A stretch of DNA of 62,795 nt from Candidatus Thorarchaeota archaeon (GTDB lineage Archaea > Asgardarchaeota > Thorarchaeia > Thorarchaeales > Thorarchaeaceae): contig JAGXKG010000007.1 of NCBI GenBank assembly GCA_018335335.1, positions 1 through 62,795 of the forward strand, read 5' to 3'. The translations under genes were made by a program, and so were the position numbers. A model generated the notes under the pieces. That model searched no databases. It was given only the letters and a program-made list of their open reading frames with translations, and had not been told where the DNA came from. This document shows positions 18,101 to 24,039 of the stretch, piece after piece (positions within the stretch are counted from its first letter, which is position 1; each line of letters starts with the position of its first letter).

Positions 18101-18707
18101 GTAGTCTATCACGGGGGTAGGTTCGAAATGAATCCTCGACAATCTTCACTTCAGGAAACAGAGAAGGCAGTTCTATGCTCCCAACATTCGGTCCCACAGT
18201 TACATTAAGGAATACACGATAGATTGTATTGTTCTGAGCTTCTGCTTCTTCTTGGGTTATTAGAGTAAGAGCTTCTTGGGAATCTAGACTCTTGCTCCAA
18301 CTAGATCCACTATAGCTGTCATAAGCGGTTTTCCGCCATAATTGAGCTGGGTTCTGCGGCTCTACAGCGAATAATACATCTTCAAGATGATCTGTCAAAT
18401 TATCAGGTAATTCCTGATCCATTGGGACATCCGTATAGTTGACATCATCAAACCAATTGGTTCTTCCACCAGCCCAATTCAAATCATAGGGCCACTCTTC
18501 CACTTCATCATATTCCTCGTGTGGATTTTGTGTGCGGACATTTCCGGTCTGTACAAAATAAAAGGTGGTCAATGCCCAAGCTAGCGTTGCTAGTAAGAAC
18601 ATGGTGCTAATCAGTGTGACCAAACTCATCCTTCTGCGAGTTACTTTCTTTGTAGCAGCACTCAACTGGTGGACCTCACATAATGCAGTTCTTACTGATT
18701 CCATCAA
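12198..18707 (-). CDS. Giant surface protein with degenerate transglutaminase-like domain and 15 Ig-like repeats
   Basis: The 2169-residue protein has an N-terminal membrane helix (MSLVTLISTMFLLATLAWAL), an extracellular transglutaminase-like region (about 290-400), about fifteen Ig-like beta-sandwich repeats and a C-terminal membrane helix (about 2115-2137) with a short basic tail. The transglutaminase fold signature is clear (FLERGGGLPMDFATAY, RQLDIPARMVAGYAVG, FWSEVYIP), but the catalytic Cys, His and Asp positions read P335, I377 and V397. N-x-S/T sequons are very dense, suggesting heavy N-glycosylation. It heads the operon with the MoxR module. The start is TTG at 18707 or ATG at 18704; neither has a strong ribosome site. 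Confidence 0.85.
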   Translation of the reverse strand: MMESVRTALCEVHQLSAATKKVTRRRMSLVTLISTMFLLATLAWALTTFYFVQTGNVRTQNPHEEYDEVEEWPYDLNWAGGRTNWFDDVNYTDVPMDQELPDNLTDHLEDVLFAVEPQNPAQLWRKTAYDSYSGSSWSKSLDSQEALTLITQEEAEAQNNTIYRVFLNVTVGPNVGSIELPSLFPEVKIVEDSFRTYPRDRLREYDLEIDEYGTVLFSPLLSGTTGENVLVSYNITYTNQDIDRISNDALPGTSAPADVSSLYSTLDGVDLTQRVIDNVSQFEDVGDDAYDKAMAVDLYFRNNFELMIGPDEYQERPEEGREVTDWFLERGGGLPMDFATAYSVFMRQLDIPARMVAGYAVGDAEDGRRVVKVKHMIFWSEVYIPTAGGGGEWIQVVPLPLTGDLGVTDIPENTGQGDVELWVWPSSFQPWAIIGEPFNLSSLLVVQDQPVSAPETIQFYDNTDDVYIGNSTIEQGSQLPLANITYTFPSNASTGAHNISATWHGSSFSITNYTSVYATGEPDPLCPTSPAQAENGFAISETVEMNLKLGLDNYTAYWEDTIHVHGVMTRDGEPVDGSTLDNDQMQIMWDEGWYANATIQSDGTYEEDIYVDPLDTLRMTAGNHTVWAQYAGEYTEEGYPVLLPARSEDNSTVTVLGRVGFSLTVSPQSVYRGSTIEYEGVLHLLNGTALTGEDIGIFFDDIEIDTATTNSSGGFSYDYTIPSDQSTGNFSANVNWTSPYNLIDGNWSVTFNIEVKSGLTNLSIESDPQAPEPVHIWKILTVNGSLKNAINGSGLEGYNVSLWWKNGTDTTKVNTTSTGTDGYYEFNYNVSAGYEGEVTYWVEFDSPTLEYESCHSENLSITVKRWELVISIETNPHPVYLLETVTINGSVYLPEIAEPLENTHLTVWWRNSTGTYNLTALYTGILGTYSYDYTIPFYHELSTAEVWANVSAPSPAIAGNESTHILQEVTNYDSSITVSSNSTEYYLNETAHLSGTLTVNGTPANDTIVYIHWDNGTIQVFNVTTDDFGNYDFYYNLTPSDGPSTVNVDVNFTSSSRLYDNATAVLDPLTLKLYQLNLTGNTNATEYHLDEVIEFSGTLTFVENGAPIAGETITVFYANTTDVYLFNKTTDSTGGFSFLYNLTTNDELGYVYLWSQYTSSNALWESAQSPNRTRLLKLYQLDLTCTTNSSSYYLNETVEISGYLTYQTNGTPIGGQNVTIFWDWNNGTVQIFPSVQTNDTGGYVYYYNLSVSKDEPATVTVWAESNNSVALWDNATSAPGFDIELVLYAPEFSMDVVSSVYLDQDLVIQGNLTYSGGSPALEGETVNIYNWTGTHWAFLTTAVTNSTGGFNYMHEFQVPPQGPGDYYFKCNYTSADPLVANATTSDLVVTAHKYSTALTLSVSPNPVYLNETLDFNGTLTFLHNSSGVSNAYVEIWWDNGTLVLLANRTTGPDGSFSFSYSKMEEDTIWTGIDVFANYSGTLFISSIESTHESVTLEQWPTIVTFDTGNYTFHPTDTVTITGNLSWDLEPDEAYGNAPVQVLFDGILVETGTTAADGTFSIDWQIPGSTESGDHDIVVQYWSSDNWIADYNSTTPITLDISRYTIEWTFSAIPNPVYLTEYLNVSGTATLDNGTSYAGATVEIYWDHVVDGQDEELLFTLVTNDDGEFGQVFQVDLSVPTGITYFFANCTPSEAYITSGSSSMVAVSIEQIPVDITGTVSNSTVYLNESRTFSGNLTFANGTAMTGYDVELYIGGILVGSTTVEDAVTGYFEIEYTFPWNWTAGNTTYQMHFVRPSEAYEQAATGEQALSVWDRVQIDLDEQSTFSIVRGESITVPGVITNGIGPIANLSVFLTANGTSTGTSAITDASGAFEITLSSNQDTEIGIYLILAEIGDPNYEIIGPVERWSITVQIPSELGVELVTDRSLLPGENFTARISLHDADGGLIPDATVMVYLNSTFLSNYSINTVDLVTLQITIPESWTQSGYFILHAEYPGGELFTPSSAEETSSLHIFIDFSFNSNTPSRVAPGQDFTISGRCVDTEGRAIINRDITINLNGSTSEDITTGQDGRISYAVTAPRSEGDLSYQITLLSDVENMSIGPYTVEVRRTTGVPGNTLWSIGWIAIIGIEVIVGLVLIRKYRYSVRSRYRAISVEILDHLDGQDSFRIM
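12400..17076 (-). repeat. Fifteen degenerate Ig-like coding repeats
   Basis: Within the giant protein, units of about 95-110 residues recur with the pattern VYLNETxxxxGxLT, then an NGTP turn, VxIxWDNGT, and TGGFSYxYN. I can delimit fifteen units by eye. The most alike are the central units near 14.8-15.8 kb (YQLNL and YQLDL openings), suggesting recent internal duplication there. The domains resemble bacterial/archaeal Ig-like carbohydrate- or adhesion-type modules and probably form a stalk. Confidence 0.7.
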
Positions 18708-18853
18708 GCGAAATTTGATCTCGGGGTGAAAACCGGCGTGGCTTGTCGAGATATTTTAACCTGAATAAGTTCTAATTTAATGGTTTCTTGCTGGTAGGTC
18801 CTTGACAAATCGAACCCAAAAGGATTTGATGCCGATATCGCAAGACGAGAACC

Positions 18854-19447
18854 ATGTTCCCTGAAGAAGCAATTCGGTCCTACGCAAAGGAAATCCTGTC
18901 AAATTCAGAAAGAGGTGCACATTCCTTCAGCCATGTTGAACGGGTCTATGCTATCGCAAGAGACCTAGGTGAGAAATTGGAAGCGAATATGAGGGTCCTA
19001 GGAACTGCAGCGCTTCTTCATGATATCGGCAGACCAAAGGAGGAAGAGACCGGAAAATCACATGCTATATTATCAGGTGAGATGAGTAAAGCGTTTCTTA
19101 TTGATATTGGCTATGAGGAGGACGAAATTGCAAATGTTGTTGATGCAATTCGGACGCATCGCTTCAGCGAGAACATTGAACCAAATTCACTTGAAGGAGA
19201 AATACTTAGCGATGCCGATAAACTGGATGCAATGGGCGCAATCGGAGTTTTCCGAGCTATTGCCAGAGCCACTCTGAGGGATTTAGGAATACCTGGCTTT
19301 CTGAAGCATGCAGAGGAGAAGCTCTTGAAGCTTGTTGACTGCATGTACACACAAGAAGCTCAGAGGATTGCTCAAGAGAGATATGATCTCCTGCACGCAT
19401 TTGTAGAAGAATTGAAAACCGAAATCCGAACTGACGGTGTCTACTGA
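18854..19447 (+). CDS. HD-domain phosphohydrolase
   Basis: A 197-residue HD-superfamily protein. Metal-binding residues are present: H27 in HSFSHVERV, the HD pair in ALLHDIGRP (56-57), H70 and H102 regions, and D120/D122 in EILSDADKLDA. The layout matches the single-domain YedJ-like HD hydrolases, which act on nucleotides or phosphodiesters. ATG at 18854 is chosen; the upstream sequence is AT-rich. The 3' end overlaps by 7 bases the convergent CYTH gene. Substrate unknown. Confidence 0.88.
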   Translation: MFPEEAIRSYAKEILSNSERGAHSFSHVERVYAIARDLGEKLEANMRVLGTAALLHDIGRPKEEETGKSHAILSGEMSKAFLIDIGYEEDEIANVVDAIRTHRFSENIEPNSLEGEILSDADKLDAMGAIGVFRAIARATLRDLGIPGFLKHAEEKLLKLVDCMYTQEAQRIAQERYDLLHAFVEELKTEIRTDGVY

Positions 19448-20013
19448 TTCAAGAGTAGTTCCAAGTAACTCTCGCGTATCGATTCATATTCTCCCGATAG
19501 AAGTCTATCAAGTAAATCGAAGAGGGCTGTTCTGCTTGGTTCCATCCGCTCCTTATCTTCTACCACTTTCTCCGCTTCTAGAAACCAGCCAATGTTCTCC
19601 ACGCAATCTAGAGCCAGTGAAATATCATCTATACAGAAATAGGTGCGCTCTTTTCTAACACAAGCAACCTTTGTGAAACCCACTGCTTCAAGTATGGCCT
19701 CCATTTTTTTGCCGGAATCAACACCCACGGAGAGCTCCTCTCGAGTCTTGCTAACAGAATCGATTTTGGCACCTTTGTACGTGAGTTCATATCTAGGCGT
19801 CGATTTGGTTGAATTCTCGCCCGAGGGGGGTTCAAAGATGATTTCGCGGATACGTAGTGCTTCATCAGTGTCAGCAAAGGAGTATTGAGGATGGTCAAGA
19901 TAGAGATCCTCGTGTTCTTCGCATTTGAGCAATTTGCCGCCAGTCTCAAGAATGGATTCCTCTAAACTAGTGGGGTCTTCTATCTTCACTTTGATTTCCA
20001 CTTCAACTGGCAT
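19441..20013 (-). CDS. cyaB: CYTH-domain protein (CyaB / class IV adenylyl cyclase-like)
   Basis: A 190-residue CYTH protein. The signature ExExK is EVEIKVKI at the N-terminus; further triphosphate-tunnel residues sit in EALRIREI, YELTYKG, VRKERTYF and LALDCVENIGWFLEAEK. Archaeal members of this family (CyaB-like) hydrolyse or cyclise triphosphate substrates; thiamine triphosphatase activity is known in the superfamily. It converges on and overlaps the HD hydrolase gene by 7 bases. The precise substrate cannot be read from sequence. Confidence 0.85.
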   Translation of the reverse strand: MPVEVEIKVKIEDPTSLEESILETGGKLLKCEEHEDLYLDHPQYSFADTDEALRIREIIFEPPSGENSTKSTPRYELTYKGAKIDSVSKTREELSVGVDSGKKMEAILEAVGFTKVACVRKERTYFCIDDISLALDCVENIGWFLEAEKVVEDKERMEPSRTALFDLLDRLLSGEYESIRESYLELLLNQ

Positions 20014-20125
20014 TTTGAAATTAACCTCAGTATGTAATCAGACATCCCAATCCAAAAACATTGCTTTTGAAATAATTTGACATGATTTTCTGTAGATATA
20101 AGGAGGTAACAAAAGTCACATAACC

Positions 20126-21409
20126 ATGGCCCATTGCATTGAGTGTGCAGGGATTGTCTTGTCTAAAATCAAACGCATCAAATGTGCAAAGTGTGGAAAC
20201 GAATACAGAATAGACAATGTACCGCCTAATGATGGATGCGGCGGAAGGATAGACTTCACTTTTGATTTGGAAGATCTGAAGGAAAAGTTTTCTCGGGACA
20301 GTCTTGAAGCAGAAAAAAGCAAGTCCAATATTCAGAAGTACTTCGAGCTTTTACCCCTGACAGAAAGAGAAGAAGCTGTAACCTTGGGGGAGGGACAGAC
20401 TGCTCTTTTGAGAAGCAAGCGTTTGGCAGAGAAGATGGGATTGGAGAACCTCTTTCTCAAGATAGAAACAACAAATCCATCAGGATCTTTCAAAGATCGG
20501 CCGATTTCCGTTGGGGTTAGTCGTGCCCTCGAAGATGGGGCTACAACAGTATCAGCAGCCTCTTCAGGCAATGCAGCCGCAGCCATGTCCACCTACGCAG
20601 CTGGTGGGGGTATCCGCTCAGTTGTTTTTGTACCCGAAAACGCACCTAGTGGAAAGCTGATTCATCTCAGGACACTCGGAGCGCATGTATTCAGAGTCAG
20701 GAAAGCACAAGAGGGCGTCGATCCAACTACAACCCTCCTAAAGGCAGCCTGTAAGGAGTTCGGTTGGACACCTTGCCCTTCCTTTGGACCATTCAATTGC
20801 TTTCAATTTGAAGGAACCAAGTCCCTGGGTTTTGAAATTGCAGAACAGATGGGCTGGAAAGTACCAGACTGGATATTCTTTCCAACGGGAAGCGGTGGAC
20901 TCATGGCTGGAACAATGAAGGGATTCTGGGAATTCGAGCAGATGGGGTTGATTGATAGACTGCCACGGCCAATTGTTGTCCAGCCCAAAGGATGTGCGCC
21001 AGTAGTAAGAGCATTTCATGAGGAGCAAAATCCCCTAGATATTCGACCATGGGACTCAAATGAAACTGTAGCAGGAGGGCTGGCAGATCCATTCCCGTGG
21101 GACGGTGATGCAGCACTCCGATATCTAAGACTGGCGAATGGGGAAGCAATTGAGGTAAGTGATAAGGAGATAGAAAAATACCTTGTCGAGCTTGGAAAAC
21201 TTGAGGGTATATTCGCCGAACCAAGTGGTGTAGCAGGGCTGGCTGGTCTAGATGCTCTTCTTCAACAAGGAATCATAGATCGCGGTGAGAACGTATGTGT
21301 TCCCATTACAGGTTCCGGATTCAAGGATCTAGCAACACCAGATAGGCTTACTGAACCTGTCAAGTTGATTAGTCCTGATACAGCTGAACTGCAAGAAGCC
21401 CTTAGCTGA
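20126..21409 (+). CDS. thrC: Threonine synthase
   Basis: A 427-residue PLP enzyme of fold type II that converts O-phosphohomoserine to threonine. The N-terminus has a zinc ribbon (CIEC 4-7, CAKC 20-23), as in archaeal ThrC. The PLP lysine is K123 in NPSGSFKDRP, the SSGNAA loop (about 146-151) follows, and the phosphate-binding GSGG lies near 256. The last part has ITGSGFKD. An AGGAGGT lies about 20 bases before the ATG, unusually far. The next gene follows after 15 bases. Confidence 0.9.
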   Translation: MAHCIECAGIVLSKIKRIKCAKCGNEYRIDNVPPNDGCGGRIDFTFDLEDLKEKFSRDSLEAEKSKSNIQKYFELLPLTEREEAVTLGEGQTALLRSKRLAEKMGLENLFLKIETTNPSGSFKDRPISVGVSRALEDGATTVSAASSGNAAAAMSTYAAGGGIRSVVFVPENAPSGKLIHLRTLGAHVFRVRKAQEGVDPTTTLLKAACKEFGWTPCPSFGPFNCFQFEGTKSLGFEIAEQMGWKVPDWIFFPTGSGGLMAGTMKGFWEFEQMGLIDRLPRPIVVQPKGCAPVVRAFHEEQNPLDIRPWDSNETVAGGLADPFPWDGDAALRYLRLANGEAIEVSDKEIEKYLVELGKLEGIFAEPSGVAGLAGLDALLQQGIIDRGENVCVPITGSGFKDLATPDRLTEPVKLISPDTAELQEALS

Positions 21410-21424
21410 TACTGAAGGAGGCAC

Positions 21425-22402
21425 ATGAAGATGGGTGTTGTACAGAGGAGAAAGAGAGCAAAAGAACTCGCCCAAGAGTACGGGTATCGAAAATACATGA
21501 TAGAGCGATATCTGAAACTGTGGGGTGAGGATGAAACGCTGGAGTTCATCAAATCCTGTGAACAAGAGATTAGAACCGCAATAAGAGCAAACGAATTGAA
21601 AGCACCTATTGGCGAGCTCGTGCGCAGATTGGAGAACAAGGATGTCGAGCTCGAGGATATTGAATGGCTAGAAGAGGGTTTCTATGCAGATTTCAAGGGG
21701 TTCTCAGCTGGAGCCATATTTGAACATCTGATTGGCCTCTACTACGTGCAGGGTGTACCGTCAATGACGGTTACGAAGATTCTCAATCCACAACCCGGAG
21801 AGACAGTCTTTGACCTAGCTGCAGCCCCAGGTGGGAAAACGACACACATTGCCCAGCTGATGAGGAATGAGGGGCAGGTAGTGGCAATTGAGAAAGACAA
21901 GTTGCGAATGATAAGTCTGGAAAGCAATTTGATGCGCTGCGGTGTGAAGAATACGTTGGTACTCAGAGGAGACGCAAAGAAGCTAGCTGAGATTCCTCTT
22001 ACCCCAGACAGGATATTACTTGATGCCCCCTGTTCAGGCGAAGGATTGATTCCTATAGATCCGACAAGAAAGACGAGTAAGACCATGGCAGATATTCGGT
22101 ACTGTGCAACAAACCAGGGCAAGATGCTAGATGCAGCTATTGATGCCCTCGGAAAAGGGGGTATCATTGTCTATTCTACTTGTTCTATAGCTCCTGAAGA
22201 GAATGAGTTCGTCATTGATGATTTGCTGAAACGAAGAGAGGATTTAGAGATTATCCCGATTGATTTGGAGTTTGGTGTACCCGGATATACTAATCCATAC
22301 AATATTCAAATGAATGAAGATTTGTCCAAGGCTCGACGTTTGTTGCCGCATAAACATCAGACGGAAGGTTTCTTTATGTGTAAAATGCGGAAGGTGGAAT
22401 AA
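21425..22402 (+). CDS. NSUN/RsmB-type RNA cytosine-5 methyltransferase
   Basis: A 325-residue enzyme of the NOL1/NOP2/Sun family, which methylates cytosine C5 in tRNA or rRNA. Motif I is FDLAAAPGGKTTH (129-141), motif IV LLDAPCSGEG (release Cys C203) and motif VI VYSTCSIAPEENE (catalytic Cys C253). The N-terminal helical domain precedes the Rossmann fold. Start ATG at 21425 sits behind AAGGAGG. The stop overlaps the start of the next gene, a PUA-like protein, so the pair is translationally coupled and likely acts on the same RNA. Confidence 0.93.
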   Translation: MKMGVVQRRKRAKELAQEYGYRKYMIERYLKLWGEDETLEFIKSCEQEIRTAIRANELKAPIGELVRRLENKDVELEDIEWLEEGFYADFKGFSAGAIFEHLIGLYYVQGVPSMTVTKILNPQPGETVFDLAAAPGGKTTHIAQLMRNEGQVVAIEKDKLRMISLESNLMRCGVKNTLVLRGDAKKLAEIPLTPDRILLDAPCSGEGLIPIDPTRKTSKTMADIRYCATNQGKMLDAAIDALGKGGIIVYSTCSIAPEENEFVIDDLLKRREDLEIIPIDLEFGVPGYTNPYNIQMNEDLSKARRLLPHKHQTEGFFMCKMRKVE

Positions 22403-22947
22403 TGTCACTAGAATTAGCCGAACCAGCTGAATGGAGAAACATAAAACAACAAATCGATAGCGATTTCGGCATCGGAACAGCAGAACAGCTCCGAAAGAAT
22501 CTTCTTCTGGTGAAGATTGATGAGAACTCCAAGCAATCATATTATCTTGTCCCACCCGAATGGGAAAGCCTTCTGGAAGCAGACTTAGATACATACAAGC
22601 CCGAGTTTGGAGGGATTTGGCTTGGGGATATGCAAGAGGGTGAGTTCAGAATCGGGTTACATGTTCTTGATGATCTCTCAGAAATCACTCAAAGCAAGGT
22701 AATTGTCTCTGACATAGGGGCAGAATCCTTTACCTACGGACGCAGCATACTCAAAGAATCGGTCATAACAATCGGTGTAGGATTGGAGAGAGGGCAGAAG
22801 GTAATAATCCTAAGCAATATGGGGGATAATCTTGGCTTTGCCAAGCTGACAATCGATTCCTCAAGAATCGACCTACTTTCGGATGAGAGTCTTGTAGCCA
22901 AGAACCTGGCTGATGTGGGCTGGTATATACGTAAATATACCCACTAA
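22402..22947 (+). CDS. PUA-like RNA-binding protein coupled to the m5C methyltransferase
   Basis: A 181-residue protein. The N-terminal half (EWRNIKQQIDSDFGIGTAEQLRK) resembles a pre-PUA domain; the C-terminal half ends in LGFAKLTIDSS and LADVGWYIRKYTH, in the style of PUA domains. Its ATG shares one base with the TAA of the methyltransferase gene. Inference: it supplies RNA binding in trans for the methyltransferase, whose own C-terminus lacks a PUA extension. Alternative: an independent Nip7-like protein. Confidence 0.55.
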   Translation: MSLELAEPAEWRNIKQQIDSDFGIGTAEQLRKNLLLVKIDENSKQSYYLVPPEWESLLEADLDTYKPEFGGIWLGDMQEGEFRIGLHVLDDLSEITQSKVIVSDIGAESFTYGRSILKESVITIGVGLERGQKVIILSNMGDNLGFAKLTIDSSRIDLLSDESLVAKNLADVGWYIRKYTH

Positions 22948-22969
22948 TTGGTGCCCTCTCGCTAGGTAA

Positions 22970-23716
22970 TCATACGAACATATCGCTTGAGGGGCTCTCT
23001 TCGGATTCGATGCTCTTCCGCATCTTCTCGAGCCGCTCGATTTCTTGACTCTCTTCAAGGAGCTGATCTACATCAGCTTTCACGCCATATACATCATTGA
23101 TTTTCTCGAGCATAGTTGCAGCAGCACCTGGGTCAGGGCGACCACGAGTTGCATAGGTCAGTAGTCCAACACCGTTTGCATCCCGCATCTCCAGTTCGGC
23201 TAGAAACAGGGCGAGAGGACCAGCAACAAAAAGACCCTCTTCAAGAATGGGGATAGACCACTTGTCGAGTTGTTCTTTGTATGCAGAAGTTGGTACACAT
23301 CGCATATCGGAGGAATCATCCTCTTTGAAACTTTGATCTAGGCCTCCAATCAGCAAAGACTCATCGAATTGGTTTTCTACAACCCATTCAGCGATATGGG
23401 AAACGAAATTCCACTGCTCATTATTATGTGGCTGAAATCGGGGAACCAAGAAAACCAGGTTCTTCTCTGAATAGAAGTAAATCTCAAAAGGAAGAACCAA
23501 TCGTTCATTTTCCATGGATACGAAAAGAGGTAGCATGTCACTTCGGATAAAACCTACACGTTCTGCTTCCAAGGTCCTCGTGAGATGAGCTGTGCTGAGG
23601 AAACCAACTTCTCCTAGGCCGTGAAAACCACAAATAAATGTAGCATGTTTGGGAACCTCGAAGTCATCTTTAAGCATTATCTCGAACTCGGATTCTCTTG
23701 TACTCACGAAAGCCAT
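22970..23716 (-). CDS. PAC2-family protein (proteasome assembly chaperone-like)
   Basis: A 248-residue soluble protein with PAC2 features: ATFICGFHGLGEVGFLSTAHL near the N-terminus, LLIGGLDQ, PILEEGLFVAGPLALFLAELE, and GLLTYATRGRPDPGAAATMLEKIN. The C-terminal helix is acidic. Eukaryotic PAC2 helps assemble the 20S proteasome; archaeal homologues are abundant and their role is less certain. The gene is convergent with the PUA protein gene and divergent from the SWIM/helicase-like gene. Confidence 0.85.
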   Translation of the reverse strand: MAFVSTRESEFEIMLKDDFEVPKHATFICGFHGLGEVGFLSTAHLTRTLEAERVGFIRSDMLPLFVSMENERLVLPFEIYFYSEKNLVFLVPRFQPHNNEQWNFVSHIAEWVVENQFDESLLIGGLDQSFKEDDSSDMRCVPTSAYKEQLDKWSIPILEEGLFVAGPLALFLAELEMRDANGVGLLTYATRGRPDPGAAATMLEKINDVYGVKADVDQLLEESQEIERLEKMRKSIESEESPSSDMFV

Positions 23717-23964
23717 TTCAACTCAAACCTCAGCCTGAAAGGATAGACACCGAAGTAGCCCATCCTCTTTGCCTTGACCCGGTCAGCTTTCATGTTGCTT
23801 TTAATACTATGGAATAGCTACATATTGCGGGGAAGGGGGGACAACGAGTACTTAGCGTTGAGGAGTTACTAATTGCCAAAGCCAGAAGGCAAATCTCTTT
23901 TTTTCAGCCAAGAATGCCCCAAACCCGTGATAAGGGGATGTATAGACCAAAAATAGTACTTTCC

Positions 23965-24039
23965 TTTATATATGGAGCACAAAAGACTAATAACTAATAT
24001 CAATAGTTTACAATGATAACTAATATCAATAGTTTACAA
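23965..24039 (+). promoter_or_regulatory. TATA box and 24-bp direct repeat across the start codon
   Basis: TTTATATAT (23965-23973) is a strong TATA box. A 24-base unit beginning ATAACTAATATCAATAG occurs at 23990-24013 and again at 24016-24039, period 26, perfect. Each copy contains the dyad AACTA-7-TAGTT. The ATG of the next gene lies at the junction, and the predicted transcription start falls inside copy one. Either a recent tandem duplication or a two-site operator. Confidence 0.55.
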
